A stretch of DNA of 64,000 nt, taken from NCBI GenBank assembly GCA_963820105.1, contig CAWFYI010000001.1, forward strand, positions 682,001-746,000, written 5' to 3'. Shown here one piece after another: positions 16,912 to 26,491 of this stretch (position 1 is its first letter; the number at the start of each line of letters is the position of its first letter). The notes below the pieces were generated by a model. That model had not been told where the DNA came from. It ran no database searches and saw nothing but the letters and a program-made list of their open reading frames with translations. Position numbers and translations under genes: made by a program. This stretch comes from CAWFYI01 sp963820105 (GTDB lineage Bacteria; Patescibacteriota; Saccharimonadia; Saccharimonadales; UBA4665).

Positions 16912-17445
16912 CTATTCGCTTAGATGGCTGACTATATCGTCGTTAACGGTTTCCGGCGGGCGTTCGGCGTTTATGTCGACCACCTTGACGCCGTGCTCCG
17001 ATAACCATTCTATCACTGGCGCGGTTGAGCGCTGATATTCATTGAATCTTTCCTCTATGGCGGATTCTATGTCGTCTATCCTGGCGCGCTTCATCAGTCT
17101 TTCCTTGACCACCTCTCGCGATGCCACCAGGTGGAAGGCGGCTTTCAGGTCGAACCGTCCGGTCTTCACCTGCCCAATCAGCCACTCAGCCTGGGGTACG
17201 GTTCGCGGGAACCCGTCCATCAGCACCTCTTCGTCATCGCGCAACGAAGACAGCACCTTATCGACAATGTCTATGATCTCCTTGTCGGCCAGCAGGCCGC
17301 CGGCCAGCATGCGCTCGCGCTGCTTGCCGGTGACGTACATCCTGAGCACCTCGCCCATGGAAACCAGGTGGAACCCCCGGCTGTCAGCCAGCATCTTGCC
17401 CTGGGTACCCTTGCCGGAACCGGCTATGCCCATCAGTAATATCAT
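16912..17445 (-). CDS. adk: Adenylate kinase, short form
   Basis: Interconverts AMP + ATP and 2 ADP. The P-loop GIAGSGKGTQ is at residues 6-15 and DGFPRT at 77-82. The chain is 177 residues and lacks the zinc-bearing LID insertion of long bacterial Adk, and the Arg-rich LID region reads RLMKRARIDDIES. Another small nucleoside monophosphate kinase is possible, but position next to map supports Adk. It is 10 bases downstream of yqeY. Confidence 0.85.
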   Translation of the reverse strand: MILLMGIAGSGKGTQGKMLADSRGFHLVSMGEVLRMYVTGKQRERMLAGGLLADKEIIDIVDKVLSSLRDDEEVLMDGFPRTVPQAEWLIGQVKTGRFDLKAAFHLVASREVVKERLMKRARIDDIESAIEERFNEYQRSTAPVIEWLSEHGVKVVDINAERPPETVNDDIVSHLSE

Positions 17446-17455
17446 AGAACGTCTT

Positions 17456-17917
17456 TCATGCCAGTTTCTCCTTGACTATACGGGCGATCACGGCGCCGTC
17501 GGCGGACGCGCCGGCCTGGGCCTTGATCTGGCCGATGACCTGGCCCATGGCCTGGGGGCCTTTGGCGTCCGTCCGGCTTATAAAATCGTCTGCAAGCCTG
17601 GCTATGTCCGCTTCGGAGAGTTGTTCCGGCAAATAAGAATCAATGACAGCTTTTTCGGCCAGTTCGGCCTTGGCTTTCTCTTGGTTGCCGCCCTGCTCAT
17701 ACAGATCGGCGCTTTCCTGGCGCTTCTTCGACTCCTTGGCCAGCACGGCCTGCACTTCTTCGTCGCTCAGGCCCGAATCACGCTTGCCCTTTTCTACCTT
17801 GACGTTAATCAGCACGGCCTTGACTACGCGCAGGGTTCCAGCCCGCGTCTTGTCGCCGGATAGCAAAGCAGCCTTGATGTCCTGCTCGAGGCGCTGTTCT
17901 AGCGTGAGGTCCGGCAT
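17456..17917 (-). CDS. yqeY: GatB/YqeY domain protein
   Basis: A 153-residue YqeY-like protein related to the tail domain of GatB, thought to contact tRNA. It shows the family start LEQRLEQDIKAALLSGDK, the segment YLPEQLSEADI and the end MGQVIGQIKAQAGASADGAVI. The rpsU-yqeY order is common in bacteria and is seen here, with rpsU 19 bases upstream. The exact role is not established. Confidence 0.9.
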   Translation of the reverse strand: MPDLTLEQRLEQDIKAALLSGDKTRAGTLRVVKAVLINVKVEKGKRDSGLSDEEVQAVLAKESKKRQESADLYEQGGNQEKAKAELAEKAVIDSYLPEQLSEADIARLADDFISRTDAKGPQAMGQVIGQIKAQAGASADGAVIARIVKEKLA

Positions 17918-17936
17918 GTGAGGTCTGACTGAATCC

Positions 17937-18152
17937 TCAGCGGAGGCCGAGCTTAATCTTCTTCAGCTTAAGGGCTTTGCGCTCCTGGCGGATGATCGCC
18001 TTGCGGCGGCGTTCCGGCTTGCTGGGCGGCTTCTGGAAATGCTGGTTCTGCTTGACTATGGCTATGGCGCCGGACTGCTGGACCTTGCGGTTGAAGCGGC
18101 GCAGCAGGTTTTCGGTCGATTCCTTGGAGTCTTTGCGGGTCACTTGTATCAT
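17937..18152 (-). CDS. rpsU: 30S ribosomal protein S21
   Basis: Small basic ribosomal protein of 71 residues. It has the S21 pattern ESTENLLRRFNRKVQQSG followed by the Lys/Arg-rich helix RRRKAIIRQERKALKLKK. It heads the rpsU-yqeY-adk-map-ftsA run. A TACAAT-like -10 lies about 9 bases before the ATG, so the leader is very short. It probably helps mRNA selection near the anti-Shine-Dalgarno. Confidence 0.92.
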   Translation of the reverse strand: MIQVTRKDSKESTENLLRRFNRKVQQSGAIAIVKQNQHFQKPPSKPERRRKAIIRQERKALKLKKIKLGLR

Positions 18153-18207
18153 AGGTTGATTATTGTACTACGGCAGGGGTTAAATTTGCAATCTATTAAC
18201 TGTTTTT

Positions 18208-18498
18208 TTAACTGGCGATTCGTTTTTGCTGGTTGGCACGTTGTGATTTCAACACGATACTCTGAAGTTCGCGGAAGATTGGGAACTGCTTATTGGTGGA
18301 GTAAACCTTGGTGTTGCCCTGGCGTTCGCTGGTCAGGAAACCTACCTTCTCCAGACGTTTGAGTTCGCGCTGGATGTTGCCGGCATCTTCCTTGATGAGC
18401 TTGGCCAAACCCCGTACATGGGTTTTGAAGTCGGGATACTTGGCATAGATGACTATGATCTTGCGGCGAACCCTTGAAGTGATAAATACATCTAGCAT
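18208..18498 (-). CDS. Winged-helix transcription regulator (ArsR/MarR-like)
   Basis: A 96-residue DNA-binding protein. It begins MLDVFITSRVRRKIIVIYAK; a helix-turn-helix (HVRGLAKLIKEDAGNIQRELKRLEK) and a wing (GFLTSERQGNTKVYSTN) follow. It has no sensor domain and no cysteine. Its promoter is at 18547-18575. An imperfect dyad TTGTTATCCAAACAA (18521-18535) lies between promoter and start and could be its own operator. The targets and signal are unknown. Confidence 0.7.
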   Translation of the reverse strand: MLDVFITSRVRRKIIVIYAKYPDFKTHVRGLAKLIKEDAGNIQRELKRLEKVGFLTSERQGNTKVYSTNKQFPIFRELQSIVLKSQRANQQKRIAS

Positions 18499-18520
18499 TA
18501 AAACTTGCCTCTAAGCATTA

Positions 18521-18575
18521 TTGTTATCCAAACAACGTTAATATGCAGTATAGCGCCCGAAATAGAATTTAGCAA
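18521..18575 (-). promoter_or_regulatory. Promoter and dyad upstream of the winged-helix gene
   Basis: Minus-strand TTGCTA (18570-18575), 17 bases, TATACT (18547-18552). Downstream is the dyad at 18521-18535, placed where a repressor would block transcription. The rest of the 18499-18840 gap holds the priA promoter (TATACT ending 6 bases before the priA ATG) and otherwise no visible feature. Confidence 0.6.
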
Positions 18576-18840
18576 CAATCTTTTTGAATTACTTTTTTTG
18601 CTCTGCTGTACCCAGGGCCCCATTAACTACCCCTATTTCAGGAGAAACCGTCAAGGATTGAATCGCAATAATACGAACTTGGCGATACCCGGTATACGGC
18701 TGCCCGAGAGCGCGATTATTTCCCTGCGGGTTTGCGACAGCCAGTAAATCTCATATAGGCCCAGGGTCAATATATTAAATATTAATATTTTTGGCAGTGA
18801 TCTTTGCTTCACGAATATAAGTTTAGCCTATACTGAAAGT

Positions 18841-20778
18841 ATGTACTACTACTTGGTTTTGGTCAGGAGCGGCCGCTATCACGGCAAGGAAGCGCTAACC
18901 TATGCCTCTTCGGAGCGGCTGGCCAAGGGCCGGATCGTCCGGGTCGAGCTACAGAAGCAAGCTGTCTTAGGAGTAGTGGCCGGCCAGGCCACTAAGCCCC
19001 GTTTTCAGACCAAACCGATCATAGAAACTTTGGATTTACCGGCGCTTCCTCCTCACTTATTGAAACTGGCCGCCTGGCTGCCCGCGTACTACCCGGCGCC
19101 GCTGGGGCTTATCGCCCAGCAGTTGCTGCCCGCTAACTTCCCCGCCAAGCTGCCCCCGGCGGCGCCGGCCGCAGCACCTCCGAAGCCCGATCTGAGCGGG
19201 TTGCCCCCTCTGACCAAGGAACAGGAGAGTGCCCTCGCGGCCATGAAACGACGTGACACCTACCTGGTACACGGTGTCACCGGCAGCGGCAAGACCCGGC
19301 TGTACATAGAGCTGGCAGCCAAGGCGGTCGCCGAAGACCGGTCAGCTATCATCCTCACGCCAGAGATAAGCCTGACCACCCAACTGGCCCGTGCCTTCCG
19401 CGAGGTCTTCGGCGACCGCGTCATAGTCATGCATTCCAAACAAACGCCTGCCGAACGGCGCAAAGCTTGGCTGGACGTCCTGCGAGCCAAACATGCCGTG
19501 ACGGTCATCGGCCCGCGCTCGGCTTTATTCAGCCCGGCCAAGGATCCCGGCCTGATCGTGCTGGACGAAGCCCACGAGGCCGCTTATAAGCAGGAGCAGG
19601 CGCCGCAGTACCAGACCGGACGCGTGGCAGCCTATCTGGCGCAGGCAGCCCGTGCCACATTGGTACTCGGCTCGGCCACGCCGTCGGTCAGCGATTATTA
19701 TCTTGCCGAGCAGAAAGGCAAACCTATAATCAGGCTCGCTGAATTAGCTCGTGAACATAGTCATGCCCACAACAACGTGACAGTCGTCGACCGCAAGGAC
19801 CATAGTCTTTTCAGCCGTTCGCCTTATCTGAGCACGGAGCTTATAAAAGCGGTCGGGACAGCACTTTCCAATGGCGAGCAAAGCCTGTTGTATCTGAACC
19901 GGCGCGGTACGGCGCGGCTGGTGCTTTGTGAAAACTGCGGCTGGCAAGCGGTCTGCCCGCACTGCGACGTGCCGCTGACCTACCACGGCGACCGCCACGA
20001 ACTGCGCTGTCACAGCTGCAATTACCACGCCAGGACGCCTATCAGCTGCCCCGAATGCGGCCACGCCAACATAATATTCAAGACCGCGGGCACCAAGGCC
20101 ATCGCCGACGATGTGAAGCGCCTTTGGCCGCAGGCCCGGATAGCCCGTTTTGACACCGATAACCCGCGCGCCGAGCGTTTCGAGACGCAGTACGAGGCCG
20201 TCGCCAAAGGCGACGTGGACATACTGGTCGGCACGCAGCTGCTGGCCAAGGGACTCGATCTGCCGCGCCTGAGCACGCTAGGCGTACTGCTGGCCGACAC
20301 CAGCCTATACATGCCTGATTTCTCTGCGGAGGAACGCACATTCCAGCTAATCAGTCAGGTGCTCGGGCGCATCGGCCGCGGCCACGTCGCCGGCCGGGCG
20401 GTCATTCAAACCTACCACCCCGACCACCCGGTACTCAAAGACGCCCTCGCGAATAATTATAAAAATTTTTATAAAAATGAACTGGCCTCGCGCAAGCAGT
20501 TCGTGTTTCCACCTTTCTGTTATCTGTTGAAGCTGACAGTCCGCCGCGCCAGCATCGAATCCGCCCGCACCGCCGCCGAAGCCTTAAAAGAAGAAATAGA
20601 GTCCACAGGCGCCAAAGTACGCATAGAAGGCCCCGCCCCCTCCTTCTACGAGCGCCTGCAGAACAAATACCAGTGGCAGCTGGTCATCAAATCACGCCAG
20701 CGTTCCGAACTCCTTAGAATCATCGAAAATCTGCCCAGCGGCTGGTCCTACGACATCGACCCCCTCGACCTGCTATAA
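18841..20778 (+). CDS. priA: Primosomal replication restart helicase PriA
   Basis: Superfamily 2 helicase that reloads the replisome at stalled forks. Walker A GVTGSGKT (about 145-152), DEAH box VLDEAHEAAYKQEQAPQY (about 240), and the zinc-binding insert with CENCGWQAVCPHC and CHSCN...CPECG (about 361-405) are all present. Later helicase motifs include ILVGTQLLAKGLDLP and LGRIGRG. At 645 residues it is slightly shorter than the E. coli form. The -10 TATACT ends 6 bases before the ATG, so it is probably leaderless. def follows after 9 bases. Confidence 0.95.
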   Translation: MYYYLVLVRSGRYHGKEALTYASSERLAKGRIVRVELQKQAVLGVVAGQATKPRFQTKPIIETLDLPALPPHLLKLAAWLPAYYPAPLGLIAQQLLPANFPAKLPPAAPAAAPPKPDLSGLPPLTKEQESALAAMKRRDTYLVHGVTGSGKTRLYIELAAKAVAEDRSAIILTPEISLTTQLARAFREVFGDRVIVMHSKQTPAERRKAWLDVLRAKHAVTVIGPRSALFSPAKDPGLIVLDEAHEAAYKQEQAPQYQTGRVAAYLAQAARATLVLGSATPSVSDYYLAEQKGKPIIRLAELAREHSHAHNNVTVVDRKDHSLFSRSPYLSTELIKAVGTALSNGEQSLLYLNRRGTARLVLCENCGWQAVCPHCDVPLTYHGDRHELRCHSCNYHARTPISCPECGHANIIFKTAGTKAIADDVKRLWPQARIARFDTDNPRAERFETQYEAVAKGDVDILVGTQLLAKGLDLPRLSTLGVLLADTSLYMPDFSAEERTFQLISQVLGRIGRGHVAGRAVIQTYHPDHPVLKDALANNYKNFYKNELASRKQFVFPPFCYLLKLTVRRASIESARTAAEALKEEIESTGAKVRIEGPAPSFYERLQNKYQWQLVIKSRQRSELLRIIENLPSGWSYDIDPLDLL

Positions 20779-20787
20779 TTTCCTCTA

Positions 20788-21363
20788 ATGACCAAAGACA
20801 ACATCATCGCCCTGCCGAACCCCCACCTTCGGCAACGCTCCAAGCGCGTCGGCATCATCACCGATGAAATCAAGCAGATCGTCAAGGATATGGAAGAGGC
20901 GACGATCGACTGGGATCAGAGCCGCGCGCACGAGTCCGGCGTGGCGCTGGCTGCCGTGCAGATAGATAAGCTCTACAAGATCGTGGTGGTGCGCAACGAC
21001 TGGAGCGACAAGGACAACCACGGGTTCACCGTCTTTATCAATCCGGAAATTACCAAGCTGGAGGGTGAAATCAAAGCTGACTTCGAGGGCTGCCTGAGCG
21101 TGCCTGACGTGTACGGCAAAGTGCCGCGCCACACCAAGGTCCGGGTCAAAGCGCTGGACCGCGCCGGCAAACGCTTCCGCGTAACGGCAGAGGGCTTCTT
21201 GGCGCGCATCTTCCAGCACGAGATCGACCACTGCAATGGCACGGTCTTCATCGATCATATAAAAGGCAATCCAGAAGCCTTTTATAAGCTTGGCGAAGAC
21301 GGCAAATTAGTACCACAGGATTATGAAAAAGATATCAAGAACAATAGTATTCTTTGGGAATGA
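20788..21363 (+). CDS. def: Peptide deformylase
   Basis: Removes the formyl group from nascent proteins. The three motifs are SGVALAAVQ (50-58, in place of GxGLAAxQ), EGCLS (100-104) and QHEIDH (143-148), which supply the Cys and two His metal ligands and the catalytic Glu. The loop before motif I carries VALAA, a slightly divergent form. The length of 191 residues is normal. It overlaps fmt by 41 bases, so translation is probably coupled. Confidence 0.95.
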   Translation: MTKDNIIALPNPHLRQRSKRVGIITDEIKQIVKDMEEATIDWDQSRAHESGVALAAVQIDKLYKIVVVRNDWSDKDNHGFTVFINPEITKLEGEIKADFEGCLSVPDVYGKVPRHTKVRVKALDRAGKRFRVTAEGFLARIFQHEIDHCNGTVFIDHIKGNPEAFYKLGEDGKLVPQDYEKDIKNNSILWE

Positions 21364-22255
21364 GCGCCTGGCTACCGGCGTCAGCACGACGGCGCCTACC
21401 CTGCGCGCGTTAATCGGCGCTGGCTACAGGATCGCGGCCATAGTGGTAGCGCAGAGCGACATAGGAAAATCGCGCCAGGCCCGCGAGCTCGAGATCGCCG
21501 GGATAGCGGCGGAAAACGACATACCGCTTCTGTCACCGGCGGATTTGCTGGGAGCCAAAGATGAACTGGCAGCCTTCGGCGCCCCGGCGGCCGTGCTGAT
21601 AGCTTACGGCAAGATCGTACCCCCGGAAGTCCTGGGGGTCTTTCCGGCCGGCATCGTCAATATACATCCTTCGCTCCTGCCCCTGTGCCGCGGATCGACA
21701 CCGATAGAAAGCGCGATTCTGGACGGCGCAAATCAGACGGGCGTATCACTTATGAAACTGATAGAGAAAATGGATGCCGGCCCCATTTACGACCGCAGAA
21801 CTTCGCCGCTCGGCGGCCATGAAACCAAACAGGGCCTGGCAGACAAGCTGTCGGCTGTGGGCAGCGATATGCTGCTGGAACATCTGCCGGCTATTCTGGA
21901 CGGTTCGGCGAAACCAGTTCCCCAGGACAACGAAAACGCCACATCAACGCCGCACATAAGCAAGGCCGACGGGGTCATTGATTGGTCGAAGCCAGCCCTG
22001 CGCCTGGAGCGCGAGGTTCGCGCCTACGCCGGCTGGCCCAAGAGCCCTGCCAAGCTAGGTTCTAATGAGGTCATCATAACCCAGGCGGCCGTGATTAACA
22101 GCGGCTATGGCCTGAAGCCCGGCGAGGCCAAGACAGAGAATAAGAGGCTGGTCGTGGGCACCGGAGAGGGCTCGCTTGAGATTCTGGCACTAAAACCCGT
22201 CGGAAAGGGAGAGATGACAGCAGAGGCCTTCTTGGCAGGGCGCCAGACTTTGTAA
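21323..22255 (+). CDS. fmt: Methionyl-tRNA formyltransferase
   Basis: Formylates Met on initiator tRNA. The start RTIVFFGNERLATG matches the family N-terminus; HPSLLPLCRGSTPIESAILDG (about 113-133) holds the SLLPxxRG folate/catalytic segment, and TGVSLMKLIEKMDAGPI follows. The 310-residue length is standard and includes the C-terminal tRNA-binding domain. The ATG at 21323 lies within def, with AGGA just ahead. The stop is one base from the stop of the convergent gene at 22257. Confidence 0.93.
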   Translation: MKKISRTIVFFGNERLATGVSTTAPTLRALIGAGYRIAAIVVAQSDIGKSRQARELEIAGIAAENDIPLLSPADLLGAKDELAAFGAPAAVLIAYGKIVPPEVLGVFPAGIVNIHPSLLPLCRGSTPIESAILDGANQTGVSLMKLIEKMDAGPIYDRRTSPLGGHETKQGLADKLSAVGSDMLLEHLPAILDGSAKPVPQDNENATSTPHISKADGVIDWSKPALRLEREVRAYAGWPKSPAKLGSNEVIITQAAVINSGYGLKPGEAKTENKRLVVGTGEGSLEILALKPVGKGEMTAEAFLAGRQTL

Positions 22256-22256
22256 T

Positions 22257-22910
22257 CTACTGGCCGTGTCCAGGACCGGGCGGAGGCTGTTGCGGAGGCG
22301 GCGCGGGCTGATGCTGCGGGGGAGGAGGCGCCGGAAACGGAGATTGCGGCGCGGGCTGTGTCGACGGCGGCGAAGAAGGCATGGCCGGCGGAGCCGAGGG
22401 AGCCGGCGTAGGCGTAGGCGGAGGCGGCGTATGCGGTGTTGGCATAGGCATAGGCGGAGTCGGAGTCGGGGGTGAAGGCTGCGAAGGTTGCGGCGGCGAA
22501 GACGGCATGGCCGGCGGAACCGAGGGAGCCGGCGTAGGCGAAGGCGGCATGGACGCGGGCGCGGGCTGGCCGGCAGCGGCCTGTCCCTGGGCAGCCTTGT
22601 CCTGCGAAGCAGCCAGAATCTGAGGGGCGCTCTGAGCAACCTCGCCTCTAAGCTTGTCGAACTCCTGTTGGACTATCTCTTTATAATTGGGGAAGTTACT
22701 TTCGAGCCACTTGAAGGCGCCGGCATCGTCCTTGGCTTCGAAGTATTTTTCGAACTCGTCCAGCTGCTGGTTGGTCATCTGGTCGGCCAGGCGGATACCC
22801 ACGCGCATCTCCAGAGTTTCGTAGATGTGCTTCAAAAAACTATTCTTCTCAGAGGCCGGCAACGCAGCCAGACCTACTTCTTCGAGTAAACTGTTATCTA
22901 TCTTTAACAT
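22257..22910 (-). CDS. DUF5663-like domain with proline-rich tail
   Basis: Residues 1 to about 85 form a helical domain (SLLEEVGLAALPASEKNSFL, then an acidic helical stretch) resembling the small DUF5663 domain found in CPR genomes. The remaining 130 residues are almost entirely Pro, Ala, Ser, Thr and Gln. This tail contains two near-copies of a PAMPSSPP block, a DNA duplication near 22376-22414 and 22503-22541. No signal peptide is visible. The tail may be a flexible linker or a binding site for proline-recognising proteins. Function unknown. Confidence 0.65.
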   Translation of the reverse strand: MLKIDNSLLEEVGLAALPASEKNSFLKHIYETLEMRVGIRLADQMTNQQLDEFEKYFEAKDDAGAFKWLESNFPNYKEIVQQEFDKLRGEVAQSAPQILAASQDKAAQGQAAAGQPAPASMPPSPTPAPSVPPAMPSSPPQPSQPSPPTPTPPMPMPTPHTPPPPTPTPAPSAPPAMPSSPPSTQPAPQSPFPAPPPPQHQPAPPPQQPPPGPGHGQ

Positions 22911-22967
22911 GTCCTACCCCTTTAAAAACATTGTAACATTGCCGCTCGCATAAACACTAACAGTTTT

Positions 22968-23459
22968 TTAATCAAACGCTGAGGCCTCACTGGGGTCGAT
23001 TATACTCGCCGCGTCCTGCGCCAGATGCGGCAATTCACCAGTGTCCACAGCCGCTTCCACCTTGTCCAGCATGCCGGACATGAGCTTGGCTTCCTCGGCG
23101 TCGAACCGGCCTATGGGCTCTATTATACCGCCGAGCCGATAGGCCACGTCAACGTAGTAGTGCGTGCTTATAACACCTTTTAGCCGGCCTTCCATAACCG
23201 TAAACCTTAGCCTTATCTTATCCTTGGCAGAGGAAGCTGCCACGCGGGCGCCTTTCAACCTTTGCTCAAGGGCGGACACGTCAGTCAGCCCGGCGTCAAC
23301 ACCTGTCTTTTTATATCTTTCCCTGGCTAGCACCACCTCGCGGCCCTTGTCCGCGGTTCCTCGCGCCTCAAGTACGGGCTGTTGCTCAGCCTGTAATTCA
23401 TCCAGCAAAGCTTGTTCCGCCTTTATAGGATCAGTGTTTCTAGCTCGTTCGTGAGTCAC
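22968..23459 (-). CDS. Hypothetical protein, 163 residues
   Basis: No family is recognised. The N-terminal half is helical and charged (RARNTDPIKAEQALLDELQ, then a Lys/Arg-rich region). The C-terminal half has a mixed segment RLKGVISTHYYVDVAYRLGG and an acidic end. It has no signal peptide or membrane segment. It follows infB by 16 bases on the same strand and likely belongs to the rpsA-infB operon, which hints at a translation-related role. Confidence 0.6.
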   Translation of the reverse strand: MTHERARNTDPIKAEQALLDELQAEQQPVLEARGTADKGREVVLARERYKKTGVDAGLTDVSALEQRLKGARVAASSAKDKIRLRFTVMEGRLKGVISTHYYVDVAYRLGGIIEPIGRFDAEEAKLMSGMLDKVEAAVDTGELPHLAQDAASIIDPSEASAFD

Positions 23460-23475
23460 GGGTTCATCTCCGGGT

Positions 23476-25254
23476 TTACAGTTTGCGCTCCAAGGCCTGG
23501 CGGGTAAAGACGTCTATGCGATCGCCTTCCTGGAGTTGTATTTTCTTCGTGGTCTTCAGGGCTATGCCGCACATTTCGCCCTCCACGACCTCTTTGGCGT
23601 CGGCCGGGCCGCGCTTCAATCCTATGACTTCGACTTCGCCCAGCTCTTCGTCGCCGCGGGTTACGCGGGCCAGCGCCGGGACGGTGAGCTTGCCCTTGGT
23701 GACTTCCCCGCCGGCTATGATGGACGTCTTCGTGGTATTGAAAACGCCCTTTACTATCAGGCGGCCCGATTCGGTCTCTACGACCTTGGGCTTGAGCAGT
23801 TTGCCCAGTTCCGCTTTGGCGTCGTCGATCAGTTCGTAGATGACCTTGTACATGCGCACGCTGATTTTGTCACGCGAGGCCTGGCTGCGGCTGGAAGCCG
23901 GCAGGCTGACGTTGAAACCGTAGATGATGGCGCCGGAAGTGTGGGCCAGATGCAGGTCGTTCTCGCCGACCGGACCGATGCCGGCGCCCACCACGCGTAC
24001 CGCGACTTCGTCGGTATCAAGGGCTTTTAAGCTATCCAGAACAGAGATCAGTGAGCCCTGCACGTCGGCCTTTACGATAACGTTCAATTCCTGAAGTTCG
24101 TTGCTACGGTTGATCAGGCGGATCAGCTCGCTGGAGCCGATGTCCAACCGGCCGTCGGATTGCTTGCCGGCGGACTCTTCGGCGCGGGACCGGGCCGCCT
24201 TTTCATTGGCTGCCGCCTCGAACTCATCGCCAAAGGCCGGCAGAGTTTTGAAACCGGTGATTAAGACCGGCATGGACGGCGTGGCCTGTTTCAGCGGCTT
24301 GCCGTCCGTGGTCTCCAGGTTGCGGATCTTGGCATAGCTGCCGCCGGCCACGATGAAATCGCCGGTTTTAAGGGTGCCGGCCTCTATGAGCGCCTGGCCG
24401 ACGGGGCCGCGCCCCTGTTCCACATGGGCTTCGATTATAAGTCCGCGGGCCGGCGCGTCCCCGTCGGCCTTCAGCTCTTCGACGTCCGTGACCAGCAGCA
24501 GCATATCCAGTAATTCCGGAATGCCTTTCTTGGTCTTGGCGGACACCGGCACAACGATGGTGTCGCCGCCCCACTCCTCTGTCAGTAGGTCGTGTTCGGA
24601 CAGTTGCTGCTTGAGTTTGTTGATATCGGCGCCCTCTTTGTCGGTCTTGTTGGCCGCAACGACTATCTTCACGCCCGCCTTCTTGGCGAAACGGATAGCC
24701 TCGACGGTCTGCGGCTTAACGCCGTCATCGGCGGCCACTACCAATATCACGATGTCCGTAAGCATGGCGCCGTGTTCGCGGATAGCCGCGAAGGCCTCGT
24801 GGCCGGGCGTATCCAGGAAAGTGATAGCACGCTTATTGTGCTCTACCTGATAAGCCGAGATGTGCTGGGTGATGCCGCCGGCCTCGCCTTTGACGGCTTC
24901 GGCGCCGCGGATGGCATCCAGCAGGCTGGTTTTGCCGTGATCGACGTGGCCCATCACCGCTACTACCGGCGGCCGTTCCTTGGCGCCCTTGCCGGTTGCC
25001 GGTTTGGACCGCTTCGGCGCCGCGGCTTCCTCGGCAACCTTCTTCTTCAGTTCGATGCCGAGCTTAAGCTCGTCGACTATGATCTGGGCCGTATCGAAAT
25101 CTATGCGTTCGTTAACCGTCGCCATGACGCCGTTTTTCATCAGTTCGCCAATCAATTTCGCGACAGGAATCGATAGCCGTTCGGCCAGGGTGCCGACGGT
25201 AATCATATCTTCGATCTCTATCGTGGTCTGATCGGTTGCTTCTGCTTCTGCCAT
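23476..25254 (-). CDS. infB: Translation initiation factor IF-2
   Basis: GTPase that brings initiator tRNA to the 30S subunit. The 592-residue form has only a short N-terminal IF2N domain (about 18-70, EDMITVGTLAERLSIPVAKL) before the GTPase: G1 MGHVDHGKTS (101-110), G3 DTPGHEAF, G4 NKTD. Domains II-IV are complete to the C-terminus. The short N-terminus resembles compact genomes. AAAGGAG precedes the ATG. It is 51 bases downstream of rpsA. Confidence 0.96.
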   Translation of the reverse strand: MAEAEATDQTTIEIEDMITVGTLAERLSIPVAKLIGELMKNGVMATVNERIDFDTAQIIVDELKLGIELKKKVAEEAAAPKRSKPATGKGAKERPPVVAVMGHVDHGKTSLLDAIRGAEAVKGEAGGITQHISAYQVEHNKRAITFLDTPGHEAFAAIREHGAMLTDIVILVVAADDGVKPQTVEAIRFAKKAGVKIVVAANKTDKEGADINKLKQQLSEHDLLTEEWGGDTIVVPVSAKTKKGIPELLDMLLLVTDVEELKADGDAPARGLIIEAHVEQGRGPVGQALIEAGTLKTGDFIVAGGSYAKIRNLETTDGKPLKQATPSMPVLITGFKTLPAFGDEFEAAANEKAARSRAEESAGKQSDGRLDIGSSELIRLINRSNELQELNVIVKADVQGSLISVLDSLKALDTDEVAVRVVGAGIGPVGENDLHLAHTSGAIIYGFNVSLPASSRSQASRDKISVRMYKVIYELIDDAKAELGKLLKPKVVETESGRLIVKGVFNTTKTSIIAGGEVTKGKLTVPALARVTRGDEELGEVEVIGLKRGPADAKEVVEGEMCGIALKTTKKIQLQEGDRIDVFTRQALERKL

Positions 25255-25305
25255 ACCTGCCGACTCCTTTCTGGCCTTAAAGGCCGGTTACTTACTTGCT
25301 CATCG

Positions 25306-26397
25306 TTACTTCTTGGCCTTGGCCTTGGCTTTGGCGGTCTTGGCTTCTTTTAAACTTAGAGCGATTTTGCGGTTCTCGGTGTCGATGTCGAGCACCTTGA
25401 ACTCCTTCTTCTCGTTCAGCTGGAATAGCTTCTCGGGGTCTACGTCCTCGTCGTCGCTCATCTCGGATACATGTACCAGGGCTTCTACGCTGGGACTGAT
25501 CTGGACGAAAGCGCCGAACGGGGTGATGCGCGTGACCTTGCCCTCGACGATGTCGCCCTTGCTGAACGCCTTGACCTGCTCCAGCCACGGATCTTCGGTC
25601 ATCTGCTTGAGGCTTAGTGACAGGCGGTCCTTGTCGATGGCGATAATCTTGGCTTTTACCGTTTCGCCAACCTTCACGTAGTTGCGCGGGTTGTCGACGC
25701 GCTCCCAGGAGATTTCGGAGATGTGGATCAGGCCTTCTATGCCGTCGACGTTGATGAACGCGCCGAAGTCTATCACCCCAGTTACTACGCCTTCCACCAT
25801 GTCGCCGACCTTCAGCTTGGCGAAGCGCTCCTGCATATCGTCCTTGACGGCTTCTTTTTCGGAGAAGATAAGCTTGTTGTCCTTGCGGCTGACGTCCAGG
25901 ACGCGTACCCTGAGCGGTTTGTTGGTGAGCGCGTGAAGCTTCTGCAATATTTCATCTTTATCGGCACCGCTGACCCTCGGATAGTGGCCCGCGGCAAGTT
26001 GCGATACGGGCAAGAAACCGCGGATGCCTTCCAGTTCGACCAGCAGGCCGCCTCTGTTCGCGTCATACGGCATGACCTCTACTATTTCATTGGCCTCGTG
26101 TATACGCTGGAGCTCGTCCCAGCCGCGGTCCTTGGCGGCCCGCTTCATGCTAAGCAGGGCGTGGCCTTCTTCCAGCTCCGGGTCGATCACGCTGACGGTG
26201 ATGGTCTGGCCTTCTTCCAGCTTCTGGCCATAACCGATTTCGCGCCGCAGGACGACGCCTACGCCCCGCGCCCCAAGGTCTATCCAGACCTCGTTCTTCT
26301 TGATAGCCGTGACGACGCCTTCTACGACCTCGCCGGCCGTCAGACCTTTTATATCGCTGCCCTCCAGCAGCTCATCCATGGTGATTGCTTGTGACAC
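25306..26397 (-). CDS. rpsA: 30S ribosomal protein S1, four-domain form
   Basis: RNA-binding ribosomal protein with four S1 domains in 363 residues, compared with six in E. coli. Domain starts are visible at GEVVEGVVTAIKKNEVWIDL, a degenerate second domain, MVEGVVTGVIDFGAFINVDG and IVEGKVTRITPFGAFVQISP. The start is GTG with AAGGAGG 9 bases upstream. The promoter is at 26492-26520. The C-terminus is a short Lys/Ala tail. S1 normally helps leadered mRNAs, and this operon has a real Shine-Dalgarno while many neighbours look leaderless. Confidence 0.93.
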   Translation of the reverse strand: MSQAITMDELLEGSDIKGLTAGEVVEGVVTAIKKNEVWIDLGARGVGVVLRREIGYGQKLEEGQTITVSVIDPELEEGHALLSMKRAAKDRGWDELQRIHEANEIVEVMPYDANRGGLLVELEGIRGFLPVSQLAAGHYPRVSGADKDEILQKLHALTNKPLRVRVLDVSRKDNKLIFSEKEAVKDDMQERFAKLKVGDMVEGVVTGVIDFGAFINVDGIEGLIHISEISWERVDNPRNYVKVGETVKAKIIAIDKDRLSLSLKQMTEDPWLEQVKAFSKGDIVEGKVTRITPFGAFVQISPSVEALVHVSEMSDDEDVDPEKLFQLNEKKEFKVLDIDTENRKIALSLKEAKTAKAKAKAKK

Positions 26398-26491
26398 GTT
26401 CCCATGCCTCCTTCAAATGTATTTCCAGCGGTCAATCCTCAAGCGGTGTCCCGTAAGCACCGCCGCTTAAATTTTCCACAAGATTACTTCC